Shown: piece after piece, positions 15,553 through 24,061 of the stretch
How positions within the stretch are numbered: position 1 is the stretch's first letter
Layout: each line of letters opens with the position of its first letter
Source of the DNA: Paenibacillus artemisiicola
GTDB lineage: Bacteria; Bacillota; Bacilli; Paenibacillales; Paenibacillaceae
Direction of reading: 5' to 3'
NCBI RefSeq assembly: GCF_017652985.1
Contig: NZ_JAGGDJ010000001.1
Span: forward strand, 372,001 to 436,000
Length of the DNA: 64,000 bases
Notes under the pieces: model-generated
Told to the model about the DNA's origin: nothing
What the model saw: the letters and a program-made list of their open reading frames with translations, nothing else
Databases searched by the model: none
Translations under genes and position numbers: made by a program

Positions 15553-16899
15553 ATGACGACGAATGGGCAGCGACCGAACATCATCGTATTTTTCACGGAC
15601 CAGCAGCGCTGGGACACGACCGGCGCGCACGGCAATCCGCTCGGGCTGACGCCGAACTTCGACCGGATGGCGCGGGAGGGCACGCACGCGGCGTACTCGT
15701 TCACGTGCCAGCCGGTATGCGGCCCTGCGAGGTCGTGCTTGCAGACCGGCAAGCACGCCACGACGACGGGTTCCTTCCGCAACGGCATTCCGCTCGGAAC
15801 GGAGCACCGCACGCTGGCGGAGCATTTCGCCGGGGCCGGCTACCGGACCGGCTACATCGGCAAGTGGCATCTCGCGGACGAAGAACCGGTGCCGCCCGGC
15901 AAGCGCGGCGGCTACGATTATTGGCTGGCGTCCAACGTGCTGGAATTCTCGTCGGACAGCTACGATACCGTCATGTACGACAACGACGGCAACCCGGTGA
16001 AGCTGCCGGGCTATCGGGCCGACGCGCTCACGGACGCGGCGATCCGGTACGTCGACCGGAACAAGGACGATCCGTTCTTCCTCTTCTTGTCCTATATCGA
16101 GCCGCATCACCAGAACCATCTCGACAATTATCCCGCGCCGACCGGGTATGAGGAGAGGTACGCGGGCAGATGGACGCCCCCGGACTTGGCCGCGCTCGGC
16201 GGCACCTCGGCGCAGCATCTCGGCGGCTACTACGGCATGGTCAAGCGGCTGGACGAGGCGCTCGGCCGGCTCCTCGACGCGCTGCGGAGTCTCGGCTTGG
16301 CCGACAACACGGTCGTGCTCTTCACCTCGGACCACGGCTGCCATTTCAAAACCCGCAACGCGGAATACAAACGCTCCTGCCATGACAGCTCGATCCGCGT
16401 CCCGACGGCGATCGTCGGCCCCGGCTTCGACGGCGGAGGCCGGCTGAAGCGGCTCGTCAGCCTCGTCGATCTGCCGCCGACCTTGCTCGACGCGGCGGCG
16501 ATTCCCGTGCCCGGCGAGATGGAAGGACGCTCGCTGCTCGCGTCGCTGCGGAACGAAGACGGCGGCGCGCCGAACGACGTGTTCGTGCAGATCAGCGAGT
16601 CGCAAGTCGGCCGCGCGCTCCGCACGGCGCGCTGGAAATACAGCGTCTCGGCGCCCGGCAAGAACGGCTGGACCGACGCGGCGTCGGATACGTACGCGGA
16701 AGAGTTCCTGTACGACCTGGAGGCCGATCCCCATGAGCTTACCAACTTGATCGGCTTGGACCGGTACGACGACGTGGCCGCGGTGCTGCGCGCGCGGCTG
16801 CTGGAACGCATCCGCGAGGTCGAAGGGACGACGCCCGCGATCGAGCCGGCGGAACGCAAGCCTTCCGGCCAGCGCCGCGTCGCGCTCCGCGAGGTTTAG
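15553..16899 (+). CDS. Type I sulfatase (formylglycine-dependent)
   Basis: A 448-residue arylsulfatase-superfamily hydrolase. The activation motif CGPAR (56-60), of the C-x-P-x-R type, is followed by SCLQTGK; Cys56 is converted to formylglycine. Metal ligands appear in FFTDQQRWD (Asp16, Gln17) and FTSDHGCH. There is no signal peptide, so it probably acts in the cytosol on imported sulfated sugars. No maturation enzyme is encoded in this window, so activation must come from elsewhere in the genome. It ends the LacI-importer-sulfatase unit. Choline-, glucosamine- or uronate-sulfate substrates cannot be distinguished. Confidence 0.9.
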   Translation: MTTNGQRPNIIVFFTDQQRWDTTGAHGNPLGLTPNFDRMAREGTHAAYSFTCQPVCGPARSCLQTGKHATTTGSFRNGIPLGTEHRTLAEHFAGAGYRTGYIGKWHLADEEPVPPGKRGGYDYWLASNVLEFSSDSYDTVMYDNDGNPVKLPGYRADALTDAAIRYVDRNKDDPFFLFLSYIEPHHQNHLDNYPAPTGYEERYAGRWTPPDLAALGGTSAQHLGGYYGMVKRLDEALGRLLDALRSLGLADNTVVLFTSDHGCHFKTRNAEYKRSCHDSSIRVPTAIVGPGFDGGGRLKRLVSLVDLPPTLLDAAAIPVPGEMEGRSLLASLRNEDGGAPNDVFVQISESQVGRALRTARWKYSVSAPGKNGWTDAASDTYAEEFLYDLEADPHELTNLIGLDRYDDVAAVLRARLLERIREVEGTTPAIEPAERKPSGQRRVALREV

Positions 16900-17030
16900 T
16901 CACGGATGCCGGCCGGTCATTTCATCGCCGTCCATTTAATGATTTAACTACATGAATTACTTATTAAGCAGAGTCGACCGCCGCCTTTCACTTATGAATG
17001 TGACTCTATTAAGCCGTATAGCTCGCCGTT

Positions 17031-17069
17031 AGCCGTCCCGTTTTCATCCGAAAACGAGGCGGCTTTTTT
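17031..17069 (+). terminator. Strong terminator downstream of the sulfatase locus
   Basis: A stem of about 15 pairs (17031-17045 with 17050-17064, one mismatch and one wobble), ATCC loop, then TTTTTT. The 130 bases between the sulfatase stop and this hairpin are comparatively AT-rich and hold only short repeats (TATTAAGC twice, AGAGTC/GACTCT inverted). Confidence 0.88.
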
Positions 17070-17154
17070 CCGTATTCGCGGCCTTGGTGCGCACGCGCGA
17101 TATGCCTGCCGAGTGGTCATAGACGGCATCTATTGCTCCTCTGAAAACTATGTA

Positions 17155-17182
17155 TTACTTCAATGGGGACGATTCGTATTAT
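17155..17182 (+). promoter_or_regulatory. Probable promoter of the STAS-like gene
   Basis: TTACTT (17155-17160), 16 bases, TATTAT (17177-17182), 73 bases before the start codon. The -35 match is weak. Confidence 0.4.
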
Positions 17183-17255
17183 AGTGTAGCTACGAACGGC
17201 ACAACCGGTGCGCATTCGAAACCAACGCTAAATTTACCATCAGGAGTGATCATAC

Positions 17256-17645
17256 ATGAAGGACTATTACGTAACCGACAAGGCGCACATTTATTGGGAC
17301 GAAGCCATCGAAACCGTCGTGATCCGCTGGCACGCCTTCGCCAAGGGCGATGAATTCCGCGAGCCGCTCGACAAAATGATCGAGCTCGCCGTCATGAAGA
17401 ACGCCAAAAAAGCGCTGTTCGACTCCAGCCACATACTGGTCGTCGCCGAAGACACCAAGTGGCTGGCCGAAGAATGGCTGCCGCGCCTGTTGAACGCCGG
17501 CATCCATTACACGGCGACCGTCAATCCGATGCGGTCCTCGGCAGTCCAAGCCGATGACGATCTCGTCGATCCGGCGCCGCTGCTGCATCACGAATTCGCG
17601 GGCATGTGCCCCGCGGTCGAGTGGTTGTCCGGTATTACGGCGTAA
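17256..17645 (+). CDS. Small STAS/SpoIIAA-like protein
   Basis: A 129-residue cytosolic protein. The pattern ([15 protein letters not shown]..., a central helix-strand [21 protein letters not shown] split by a turn, [23 protein letters not shown]) resembles the SpoIIAA-like/STAS fold found in small stand-alone proteins. Their roles are mostly regulatory and here unknown. CAGGAGTG lies before the ATG. It is 29 bases upstream of the fructose-bisphosphatase gene, so the two are probably co-transcribed. Confidence 0.65.
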   Translation: MKDYYVTDKAHIYWDEAIETVVIRWHAFAKGDEFREPLDKMIELAVMKNAKKALFDSSHILVVAEDTKWLAEEWLPRLLNAGIHYTATVNPMRSSAVQADDDLVDPAPLLHHEFAGMCPAVEWLSGITA

Positions 17646-17674
17646 ACGCCGGCCGGCGAAAGGAGAGAGGATAC

Positions 17675-18661
17675 ATGGAACGGGAATTGGCCTTGGAAGT
17701 GGTTCGCGTAACGGAATTGGCGGCGCTGGAATCGGCGCCGTGGATCGGCAGAGGCGACAAAACGAGCGCGGACGACGCCGCCACGACGGCGATGCGGACG
17801 ATGTTCGATTCCGTCTCCATGCGCGGCACCGTCGTCATCGGCGAAGGCGAAATGGATGAAGCGCCGATGCTGTACATCGGCGAGCCGCTGGGCAACGGCG
17901 ATGGTCCGGAGGTCGACGTCGCGGTCGATCCGCTCGAGGGCACGAATCTCGTGGCGAGAGGCTTGAACAACGCCCTCGCCGTCGTCGCCATCGCGAACAA
18001 GGGGCAGCTGCTGCACGCGCCGGACATGTATATGCAGAAGCTCGCCGTCGGTCCCGCGCTCGCCGGCAAGCTGCATCTCCTTGATCCCGTCGAAGTTACG
18101 CTGGCGAAAGCCGCCGACGTCCTTGGCAAACCGCTCTCCGACTTGAACGTCATGATTCTCGACCGGGAGCGGCACGAGCCGATTATCGGGACGATGCGCC
18201 GGCTCGGCGCGCGGATCTCGCTCCTGTCGGACGGCGACGTCGCCGGCGCCATCGCGCCGGCCTTCCCGGAGACGGGCATCGACCTGTACCTCGGCTCCGG
18301 CGGAGCGCCCGAAGGCGTGCTGGCCGCGGCGGCGCTGAAAGCGCTCGGGGGCGAGATTCAAGGTCGCCTGCTGCCCGAAAATCCGGAGCAGTACGAGCGC
18401 GCCGTCGCGATGGGGCTCGCCGATCCCGACCGCGTGCTGGCGATGGAGGACCTCGTCGGCACGGACGACGTCATCTTCGCGGCGACCGGCGTGACGCACG
18501 GCGAATTTCTGGAAGGCGTGCGCTACCTGCCGAACCAGCGTGCCGAGACCCATTCCATCGTGATGCGCGCCAAGACCGGCACGGTCCGCTTCATCAAGAC
18601 GATCCACTATCTGCCGAATAAGTCGGTCCGCCGCGAAGAATCGGCAAGCCTTACGGGCTGA
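17675..18661 (+). CDS. glpX: Class II fructose-1,6-bisphosphatase
   Basis: A 328-residue GlpX-family phosphatase of gluconeogenesis that converts fructose-1,6-bisphosphate to fructose-6-phosphate. The metal and substrate motifs are complete: [63 protein letters not shown] and [15 protein letters not shown]. Length is typical. The start is the ATG at 17675 after AAAGGAGAGAGG; an upstream in-frame ATG at 17606 lies inside the preceding gene. It follows the STAS-like gene closely, without obvious terminator behind it. Confidence 0.95.
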   Translation: MERELALEVVRVTELAALESAPWIGRGDKTSADDAATTAMRTMFDSVSMRGTVVIGEGEMDEAPMLYIGEPLGNGDGPEVDVAVDPLEGTNLVARGLNNALAVVAIANKGQLLHAPDMYMQKLAVGPALAGKLHLLDPVEVTLAKAADVLGKPLSDLNVMILDRERHEPIIGTMRRLGARISLLSDGDVAGAIAPAFPETGIDLYLGSGGAPEGVLAAAALKALGGEIQGRLLPENPEQYERAVAMGLADPDRVLAMEDLVGTDDVIFAATGVTHGEFLEGVRYLPNQRAETHSIVMRAKTGTVRFIKTIHYLPNKSVRREESASLTG

Positions 18662-18929
18662 TCGGCGGGAACTCATTCAGCGCGGCATGAATAAGAATCG
18701 AGGCGCGGCGGAAAGGTAACGAACAAGAGCAGCATCCGATCTGAAGGCTGAACCGGTTGCCCCGCAATTCGCGTCGTGCACGGCAGTTCCGGGCATGGCG
18801 CGAAGGCAGCGCTTGCTGGATCCATGCCTGCGGCTTGCGCGGCGGATCGTCGTTCAAGACACTCGCTTCCGCTGGAAAATGGAAAGTTCAGAAAATTTGA
18901 ATAAATAGCTGGCGCATTGTCCGCGGCTG
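18662..18929 (+). other. Intergenic stretch without a supportable gene
   Basis: About 270 bases between the fructose-bisphosphatase gene and the exporter leader. Short frames exist on the minus strand but have no ribosome site or protein-like composition. Only the last 40 bases become AT-rich, ahead of the first leader promoter. Confidence 0.6.
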
Positions 18930-18938
18930 TGGTACAGT
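18930..18938 (+). promoter_or_regulatory. First promoter candidate (P1) of the exporter leader
   Basis: TGGTACAGT, an extended -10 element, 14 bases before the ribosome site of the first leader ORF. No convincing -35. Confidence 0.4.
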
Positions 18939-18965
18939 GTGTGTACACGAAAGGAGGTGGTCAAC

Positions 18966-19016
18966 ATTTCTAGTTCCATGTTGATCGCGTCCCTTACCCG
19001 GTCCGCCCGGATCTAA
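18966..19016 (+). CDS. Leader ORF 1 of the multidrug exporter
   Basis: AAAGGAGGTGG (18951-18960) is followed at normal distance by an ATT codon at 18966, in frame with ATG at 18978; the frame ends TAA at 19014. From ATT it reads ISSSMLIASLTRSARI. ATT start codons are rare (infC is the known example); the ATG is 20 bases from the ribosome site and lies within a hairpin (GGTCAACAT 18959-18967 with ATGTTGATC 18978-18986). Either start would give a very short peptide whose translation could steer folding of the downstream terminator. The stop codon lies in the loop of a CCGGAT/ATCCGG hairpin. Confidence 0.45.
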   Translation: MSSSMLIASLTRSARI

Positions 19017-19091
19017 TCCGGACGGAGGCGCGGGATGCGGATCGATGCAATACAAAAGCGCCTCGGGTACCCGTCGTTTTCGGACGACACG

Positions 19092-19142
19092 GAAGATCGC
19101 CGCGTTCGGCTTAGGCCGGGCGCCGGCGGTCTTCTTGTTTTT
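19092..19142 (+). terminator. Attenuator terminator T1 of the exporter leader
   Basis: GAAGATCGCCG (19092-19102) pairs with CGGCGGTCTTC (19124-19134, one wobble), with an inner CGGC/GCCG stem, followed by TTGTTTTT. It lies after leader ORF 1 and before the second promoter. Confidence 0.8.
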
Positions 19143-19208
19143 AAGCCTACTGAACGGTTTGCCGAAAGGGCCGATTGTAAAAAGTTCATGGAATTTTCAA
19201 ATTGCCCA

Positions 19209-19238
19209 TTGACAGCGCTCGCGCATCGATGGTAAATT
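19209..19238 (+). promoter_or_regulatory. Second promoter (P2) of the exporter leader
   Basis: A perfect TTGACA at 19209-19214, 18 bases, TAAATT at 19233-19238. It directly precedes leader ORF 2. Confidence 0.65.
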
Positions 19239-19278
19239 GTCACATATACTTTGAGGAACGGAAAGGAGGGTTACGACT

Positions 19279-19365
19279 ATGCGGTACGATCGATTGGTTC
19301 TCATTGCGCTGCCGGCTGCCGGCGGCGTCCGCAATCGCATAGGACGTAACCCTCGCGCGGTCTGA
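19279..19365 (+). CDS. Leader ORF 2 (BmrB-like leader peptide)
   Basis: A 28-residue ORF with an excellent ribosome site (GAAAGGAGGG at 19261-19270, 8 bases from ATG). The peptide starts MRYDRLVLIALPAAGG and continues with an Arg/Asn-rich tail. It lies between promoter P2 and terminators T2 and T3, upstream of a BmrC/BmrD-type exporter. In B. subtilis the bmrCD operon is controlled by ribosome-mediated attenuation through the leader ORF bmrB; position and architecture agree, but I infer the function and see no claim of sequence similarity to BmrB itself. Confidence 0.65.
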   Translation: MRYDRLVLIALPAAGGVRNRIGRNPRAV

Positions 19366-19408
19366 CCGCGGCAGGACGGAGAACGCAAGTTCCCGGTCTG
19401 CCCATCGG

Positions 19409-19448
19409 AAGGCGCACGGTTGCGGCGACGTAATCGTGCGCCTTTTTT
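19409..19448 (+). terminator. Attenuator terminator T2 of the exporter leader
   Basis: AAGGCGCACG (19409-19418) pairs with CGTGCGCCTT (19435-19444) across 16 bases and is followed by a run of T to 19448. It begins 44 bases after leader ORF 2. A partially paired hairpin upstream (about 19369-19402) could act in an alternative fold. Confidence 0.88.
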
Positions 19449-19506
19449 GCGCGCTCGGCAAGGCGTTCGCGGCCATCGGTCCGCGAATGCCCGGACACCG
19501 GGGCTC

Positions 19507-19538
19507 AGGCGTATCGCTTACGGCGGTACGTCTTTTTT
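19507..19538 (+). terminator. Attenuator terminator T3, just upstream of the exporter
   Basis: AGGCGTATC (19507-19515) pairs with GGTACGTCT (19525-19533, two wobbles), followed by TTTTTT and then TTCTTT. It ends 28 bases before the first exporter gene. Confidence 0.7.
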
Positions 19539-19565
19539 GTTCTTTACTAGCGAGAAAGGTTGTGG

Positions 19566-21320
19566 ATGGACGTGTTTACCGTACTGAAGAAATTAAGCTG
19601 GTTTTTCAAAATGCGCTGGAGGCGCTACACGATCGCGGTCGTGCTGCTGACGATCGTCGGCATCATGGACGTTCTGCCGCCCAAGCTGATCGGGACGGCG
19701 GTCGACGGCATCCAGCAGGGCACGATGACCCCGGGCAAGCTGACGGAGCTCGTGGCGTTCTGGGCGGGCCTCACCGTCGTCGGCTACGTCATTACGTGCG
19801 TCTGGTGGTCGCTGCTTTTCGGTTCGTCCTTCGTGCTGGAGCGAACCTTGCGTTCGCGGCTCATGCGGCATTTCATGCGAATGACGCCGACGTTCTACGA
19901 GCGCAACCGGACGGGGGATCTGATGGCGCGGGCGACGAACGACCTCGGCGCGGTGTCGCAGACGGCCGGGTTCGGCATTCTGACGCTGATCGATTCCACG
20001 CTCTTCATGCTGACGATCCTCGTCATGATGGCCGGCGTGATCAGCTGGAAGCTAACGCTCGCGGCGCTGCTGCCGCTGCCGCTCATGGCGCTCATCATGC
20101 AGCATTTCGGCAAGAAGATCCACGAGCGGTTCACGGAGCAGCAGGACGCCTTCGGCAACCTGAACGACCAGGTGCTCGAATCGGTCTCCGGCGTGCGGGT
20201 CATCCGGGCGTTCGTGCAGGAGGAGGCGGACCGGAGAAGGTTCGGCGCGATGACGGACGACGTGTTCCGCAAGAACATCGCCGTGGCCAAGATCGACGCG
20301 CTCTTCGAGCCGACGGTCAAAATTTTGGTCGGGATCAGTTACTTGATCGGTCTCTGCTACGGCGGGGTGCTCGTCTTCCGGAGCGAAATCTCGCTCGGCG
20401 AGCTCGTATCGTTCAATATGTTTCTCGGGATGCTGATCTGGCCGATGTTCGCCATCGGCGAGCTGATCAACATCATGCAGCGGGGCAACGCGTCGCTCGA
20501 CCGCATCAACGAGACGCTCGGCGCGAAGCCGGACGTGCAGGATGCCGAGCGTACCGTGCCGCTGCAGGTGCCGGAATCGCTCGAGTTCAACGGCGTGACG
20601 TTCCGGTACCCGTCCTCGACGATCGACAACCTGGTCGATGTCTCGATCACGCTGAAGCGCGGCCAGACGCTCGGCATCGTCGGACGGACGGGCAGCGGCA
20701 AGACGACGCTTCTGAAGCAGCTGCTCCGGGAATATCCGCTCGGCCAAGGCCGCTTGACGGCCGGCGGCGTCCCGCTCGGGGATATCGCCCTGCGCGAGAT
20801 CCGCGGCTGGATCGGCTACGTGCCGCAGCAGCCGATCCTGTTCAGCAAGACGATCCGCGAGAATATCGGCTACGGCCTTGAAGGCGAGATGGACGAAGCG
20901 CAGCTGGGCAAGGCGCTGGACCTGGCCGCGTTCCGCAAGGACGTGACGTTCCTGCCGGACGGCCTCGAGACGCTGGTCGGCGAGAAGGGCGTCGCCCTCT
21001 CCGGCGGACAGAAGCAGCGGGTCAGCATCGCCCGCGCCGTCATCGCCAACCCGGAAATCCTCATGCTCGACGACGCCCTGTCCGCGGTCGACGCCAAGAC
21101 AGAGACGGAGATTCTCCAAGGCATTCGCAGGGAGCGCGCCGGCAAGACGACGCTCATCGCGACGCACCGGCTGTCCGCCGTGCAGCACGCGGACTGGATC
21201 ATCGTCCTGGACGAAGGCCGGATCGTCGAAGAAGGCGCGCACGAGCAGCTGATCCGGAACGGCGGCTGGTACAAGGAGCAATACGATCGCCAGCAGCTCG
21301 CGACGGCGGTCGAAGCGTAG
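19566..21320 (+). CDS. bmrC: Heterodimeric multidrug ABC exporter subunit, BmrC/YheI type
   Basis: A 584-residue half-transporter: six-helix membrane domain (about 1-310), then an ATPase domain with Walker A GRTGSGKTT (near 373-381), signature LSGGQKQR (478-485) and Walker B LMLDDALSAVD. The residue after Walker-B Asp502 is Asp503 instead of the catalytic Glu, the non-canonical feature of BmrC-type subunits. It dimerises with the next gene product to expel drugs or lipids. The ATG at 19566 follows AAAGG by 6 bases; the TTG at 19560 is too close to it. The long attenuated leader suggests induction by ribosome-targeting antibiotics. Confidence 0.92.
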   Translation: MDVFTVLKKLSWFFKMRWRRYTIAVVLLTIVGIMDVLPPKLIGTAVDGIQQGTMTPGKLTELVAFWAGLTVVGYVITCVWWSLLFGSSFVLERTLRSRLMRHFMRMTPTFYERNRTGDLMARATNDLGAVSQTAGFGILTLIDSTLFMLTILVMMAGVISWKLTLAALLPLPLMALIMQHFGKKIHERFTEQQDAFGNLNDQVLESVSGVRVIRAFVQEEADRRRFGAMTDDVFRKNIAVAKIDALFEPTVKILVGISYLIGLCYGGVLVFRSEISLGELVSFNMFLGMLIWPMFAIGELINIMQRGNASLDRINETLGAKPDVQDAERTVPLQVPESLEFNGVTFRYPSSTIDNLVDVSITLKRGQTLGIVGRTGSGKTTLLKQLLREYPLGQGRLTAGGVPLGDIALREIRGWIGYVPQQPILFSKTIRENIGYGLEGEMDEAQLGKALDLAAFRKDVTFLPDGLETLVGEKGVALSGGQKQRVSIARAVIANPEILMLDDALSAVDAKTETEILQGIRRERAGKTTLIATHRLSAVQHADWIIVLDEGRIVEEGAHEQLIRNGGWYKEQYDRQQLATAVEA

Positions 21321-21384
21321 CGCTCCGATGCTCCGTCGCAACCGCTTGAACAGAACGAAGGAAGAAGAGAAGGTGGAACCCCCA

Positions 21385-23412
21385 ATGGGCAACAACGGCA
21401 AACGATTATTTCAATACGCCTGGCAGTTCAAGAAACCGATTCTGCTCGCGCTTCTGCTGCTCGCGCTGGCGATCGCCGCGGAGCTGGTCGGCCCGTTCGT
21501 CGCGAAGCGGATGATCGACACGAACATCATGGGCATCGAGAAGCCCTGGTACGAAACCGCGAACCATGGCGATCCGTACGCGGTCGACTATCAAGGCCGC
21601 GCCTACAAACGCGCCGACCACTGGCTGGCCGGCGAAACGAAAGGCCGCGAGGTGCGCGTGCTCCAAACCGGCTTGACCTACTACTTCGTCGACGCGGCCG
21701 GCGTCCCCGATACCGGCAAACGGACTTTCGCGGACGGCGCGCTGACGGTCGAGGCGAGCGACGGGAACGCGCTGCGGTATCCGGCCGCGAAGCTGAGCCG
21801 CGGCGAGATTTACGGCTTCTACGAGCCGGAGTTCCCGAGCATCTACAAGCTCGCGGCGTTCTACGTCGGGCTGCTGCTCGTCGGCGCGGCGCTGGCTTAC
21901 GGCCAGCGGTATTTGCTTCAAGTATCGGCGAACCGGATCGTGCGCAAGATGCGCAACGACGTCTTCCGGCACATCCAGGAGCTGCCGGTGCAGTATTTCG
22001 ACAACCTCCCGGCGGGCAAGGTCGTCGCGCGGGTGACGAACGACACGGAAGCGATCCGCGAGCTGTACGTGTCCGTGCTGGCGAATTTCTTTTCCGGCTT
22101 GATCTACATGGTCGCCATCATCGGCGCGCTGTTCATCCTGGACGAGACGCTGGCGCTCATCGCGCTGCCGATGCTGCCGATCCTGTACCTGTGGATCGTC
22201 GTCTACCGCAAGTTCGCGTCGCGGTACAACCACGTCATTCGCTCCCGCCTGAGCGACATCAACGGGATGATCAACGAGTCGATCCAAGGCATGCCGATCA
22301 TCCAGGCGTTCCGCCGGGAGAACGAGACGATGGCGGAATTCCGCGAGATGAACGACGACTACTTCAATTATCAAAACAAGCTGCTGACCCTCAACTCCTT
22401 GACGAGCCACAACCTGGTGAACGTGTTCCGGAACGTGATTTTCCTGCTCGTCATCTGGCTGTTCGCCGGCGGGTCGCTCTCGTCGGCCGTGACGATCGGC
22501 GTCCTCTACGCTTTCATCGATTACATGAACCGGATGATGCAGCCGATCGTCGGCATCGTCAACCAGCTGTCCAACCTGGAGGTGGCGCGGGTGTCGGCGG
22601 AGCGCGTGTTCGCGCTGCTCGACGAGCCGGGCGTCCGGGTCTCGGAAGAGCGGATGCCGCGATACAAGGGGAACGTCGGTTTCCATGACGTCTCGTTCGG
22701 CTACAAGCCGGGCGAGGACGTGCTGAAGAATATCAGCTTCGAGGCGAAGCAGGGCGAGACGGTCGCGCTCGTCGGCCATACCGGCTCGGGCAAAAGCTCG
22801 ATCCTGAACCTGCTCTTCCGGTTCTACGACGTCGAGCGCGGCGCGATTACGATCGACGGCGCGGACGCGCGCGGTCTCTCGAAGCAGGAGCTCCGCGAAC
22901 ATATGGGCATCGTTCTGCAGGATCCGTTCCTGTTCACGGGGACGATCGCGTCGAACGTCAGTTTGGACGATCCCGCGATCACGCGGGAGAAGGTCGAGCA
23001 GGCGCTCCGCGACGTCGGCGCGTACGACATGTTCATGCAGCTCCCGAACGGCCTGGATGAACCGGTCATCGAGAAGGGCAGCACCCTGTCCGCGGGACAG
23101 CGCCAGCTCATCTCGTTCGCGCGGGCGCTCGCGTTCGACCCCGCGATCTTGATCCTGGACGAGGCGACGGCGAGCATCGATACCGAGACCGAGGCGGTCA
23201 TTCAGCGGGCGCTCGACGTGCTGAAGCGCGGGCGCACGACGTTCGTCATCGCGCACCGGCTCTCCACGATCCGCGCGGCGGATCAGATTCTCGTCCTGGA
23301 CCGCGGACGGATCGTGGAGCGCGGCAATCACGACGAGCTGATGGCGTTCGACGGCAAATACCGCGCGATGTATGAGCTGCAGCAGGGCGCGGGGGTCGCC
23401 GTCGGCGCATAA
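21385..23412 (+). CDS. bmrD: Heterodimeric multidrug ABC exporter subunit, BmrD/YheH type
   Basis: A 675-residue partner half-transporter. An extra extracellular domain of about 105 residues (about 50-155) is inserted between the first two membrane helices, as in BmrD/YheH. The ATPase domain has Walker A GHTGSGKSS (from 464), signature LSAGQRQL (from 568, Ala replacing the first Gly) and canonical Walker B LILDEATASID with catalytic Glu593. Combined with the first subunit's Asp503, one composite ATP site is degenerate and the other active. AGGTGG is 8 bases before the ATG at 21385; an earlier in-frame start at 21328 lacks a ribosome site. Confidence 0.92.
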   Translation: MGNNGKRLFQYAWQFKKPILLALLLLALAIAAELVGPFVAKRMIDTNIMGIEKPWYETANHGDPYAVDYQGRAYKRADHWLAGETKGREVRVLQTGLTYYFVDAAGVPDTGKRTFADGALTVEASDGNALRYPAAKLSRGEIYGFYEPEFPSIYKLAAFYVGLLLVGAALAYGQRYLLQVSANRIVRKMRNDVFRHIQELPVQYFDNLPAGKVVARVTNDTEAIRELYVSVLANFFSGLIYMVAIIGALFILDETLALIALPMLPILYLWIVVYRKFASRYNHVIRSRLSDINGMINESIQGMPIIQAFRRENETMAEFREMNDDYFNYQNKLLTLNSLTSHNLVNVFRNVIFLLVIWLFAGGSLSSAVTIGVLYAFIDYMNRMMQPIVGIVNQLSNLEVARVSAERVFALLDEPGVRVSEERMPRYKGNVGFHDVSFGYKPGEDVLKNISFEAKQGETVALVGHTGSGKSSILNLLFRFYDVERGAITIDGADARGLSKQELREHMGIVLQDPFLFTGTIASNVSLDDPAITREKVEQALRDVGAYDMFMQLPNGLDEPVIEKGSTLSAGQRQLISFARALAFDPAILILDEATASIDTETEAVIQRALDVLKRGRTTFVIAHRLSTIRAADQILVLDRGRIVERGNHDELMAFDGKYRAMYELQQGAGVAVGA

Positions 23413-23591
23413 GGCGGTCCGGCCGCCGGTCGGGTGCGAGCGGTTGCCGCCCGCGTCCGCTGAGGCTAGCCGCGCGACCTCGTCGTCCTCGGCATTGCGA
23501 GAGCCTGCCCGCGGCGCGTCGGCGGCGCTGCGTACGCCGGTCATGCGCGCGAAGCGCTATCCGGTGCCAGACGCAATTTCCAATTCCCGAC

Positions 23592-23625
23592 AGCCGCATG
23601 CCAACGGATGGCATGCGGCTTTTTT
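23592..23625 (+). terminator. Terminator of the exporter operon
   Basis: AGCCGCATGCC pairs perfectly with GGCATGCGGCT across 7 bases and is followed by TTTTTT, 180 bases after the exporter stop. The interval 23413-23591 shows no gene. Confidence 0.9.
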
Positions 23626-23843
23626 GTGCGTTCGCGCCGTATGGGAGCTGGTTTACATCGGCCGCCTGCTTGGTTCGGGGGCAAAAAACCGGCGATTTCC
23701 GCGGCAAATCCTCGTCGGCATGACACCAATCGGGGCAACGTTCGTATGAATCGGTAGCCAGGATCGCGATCGGGCGCAACGCTTGCAGGCCAGTAAAACA
23801 AGCTTGCAAAATGGAAAAGAACGTGAGAAGCGGATTGAAAAGA

Positions 23844-23915
23844 ATGGAAGGAAAGGAGAATAACACGCTTGCTGCAACTTTGACGCCGTCGACAGCGTCA
23901 GTTGCTGCGAGGTGA
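23844..23915 (+). CDS. Possible 23-residue coupled upstream ORF
   Basis: MEGKENNTLAATLTPSTASV followed by AAR and TGA. The stop overlaps the ATG of the next small frame (TGATG at 23913-23917), a classical coupling arrangement. Its own ribosome site is weak (GAAAAG). The local purine-rich sequence could equally be a leader. Low support by itself. Confidence 0.3.
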   Translation: MEGKENNTLAATLTPSTASVAAR

Positions 23916-24061
23916 TGGATTTGAAAATATTTACATTATTGGCGGCTGCCGGCACCAAATATTACATCATCTCGGGTGTCGACCCCGTCGTCTCCATCGC
24001 GGTCGCGACGAACGGCGGATACGTGCGAGCGGACGCGCAAGGCAAGTACGGCGCCAAGTGA
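23915..24061 (+). CDS. Small hypothetical protein (48 residues)
   Basis: MDLKIFTLLAAAGTKYYIIS continues into GVDPVVSIAVATNGG and a polar tail ending QGKYGAK. It is not recognised. The composition looks protein-like: alternating strands, Gly-Tyr turns and a charged end. GAGGTG abuts the ATG; an in-frame TTG at 23921 is 6 bases from that site and may be the true start. The upstream 23-codon frame overlaps it by one base. The pair is isolated between the exporter terminator and the DUF350/K+ channel operon. Confidence 0.45.
   Translation: MDLKIFTLLAAAGTKYYIISGVDPVVSIAVATNGGYVRADAQGKYGAK

Noticed and set aside
13185..15812. An 875-codon minus-strand frame opposite the sugar permease and binding-protein genes.
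   Set aside because: Shadow of well-supported plus-strand genes; no ribosome site or domain.
18651..18948. Minus-strand frames of 68 and 91 codons between the fructose-bisphosphatase and exporter leader.
   Set aside because: Cys/Arg/Ser-biased translations with no ribosome site; one overlaps the exporter leader promoter.
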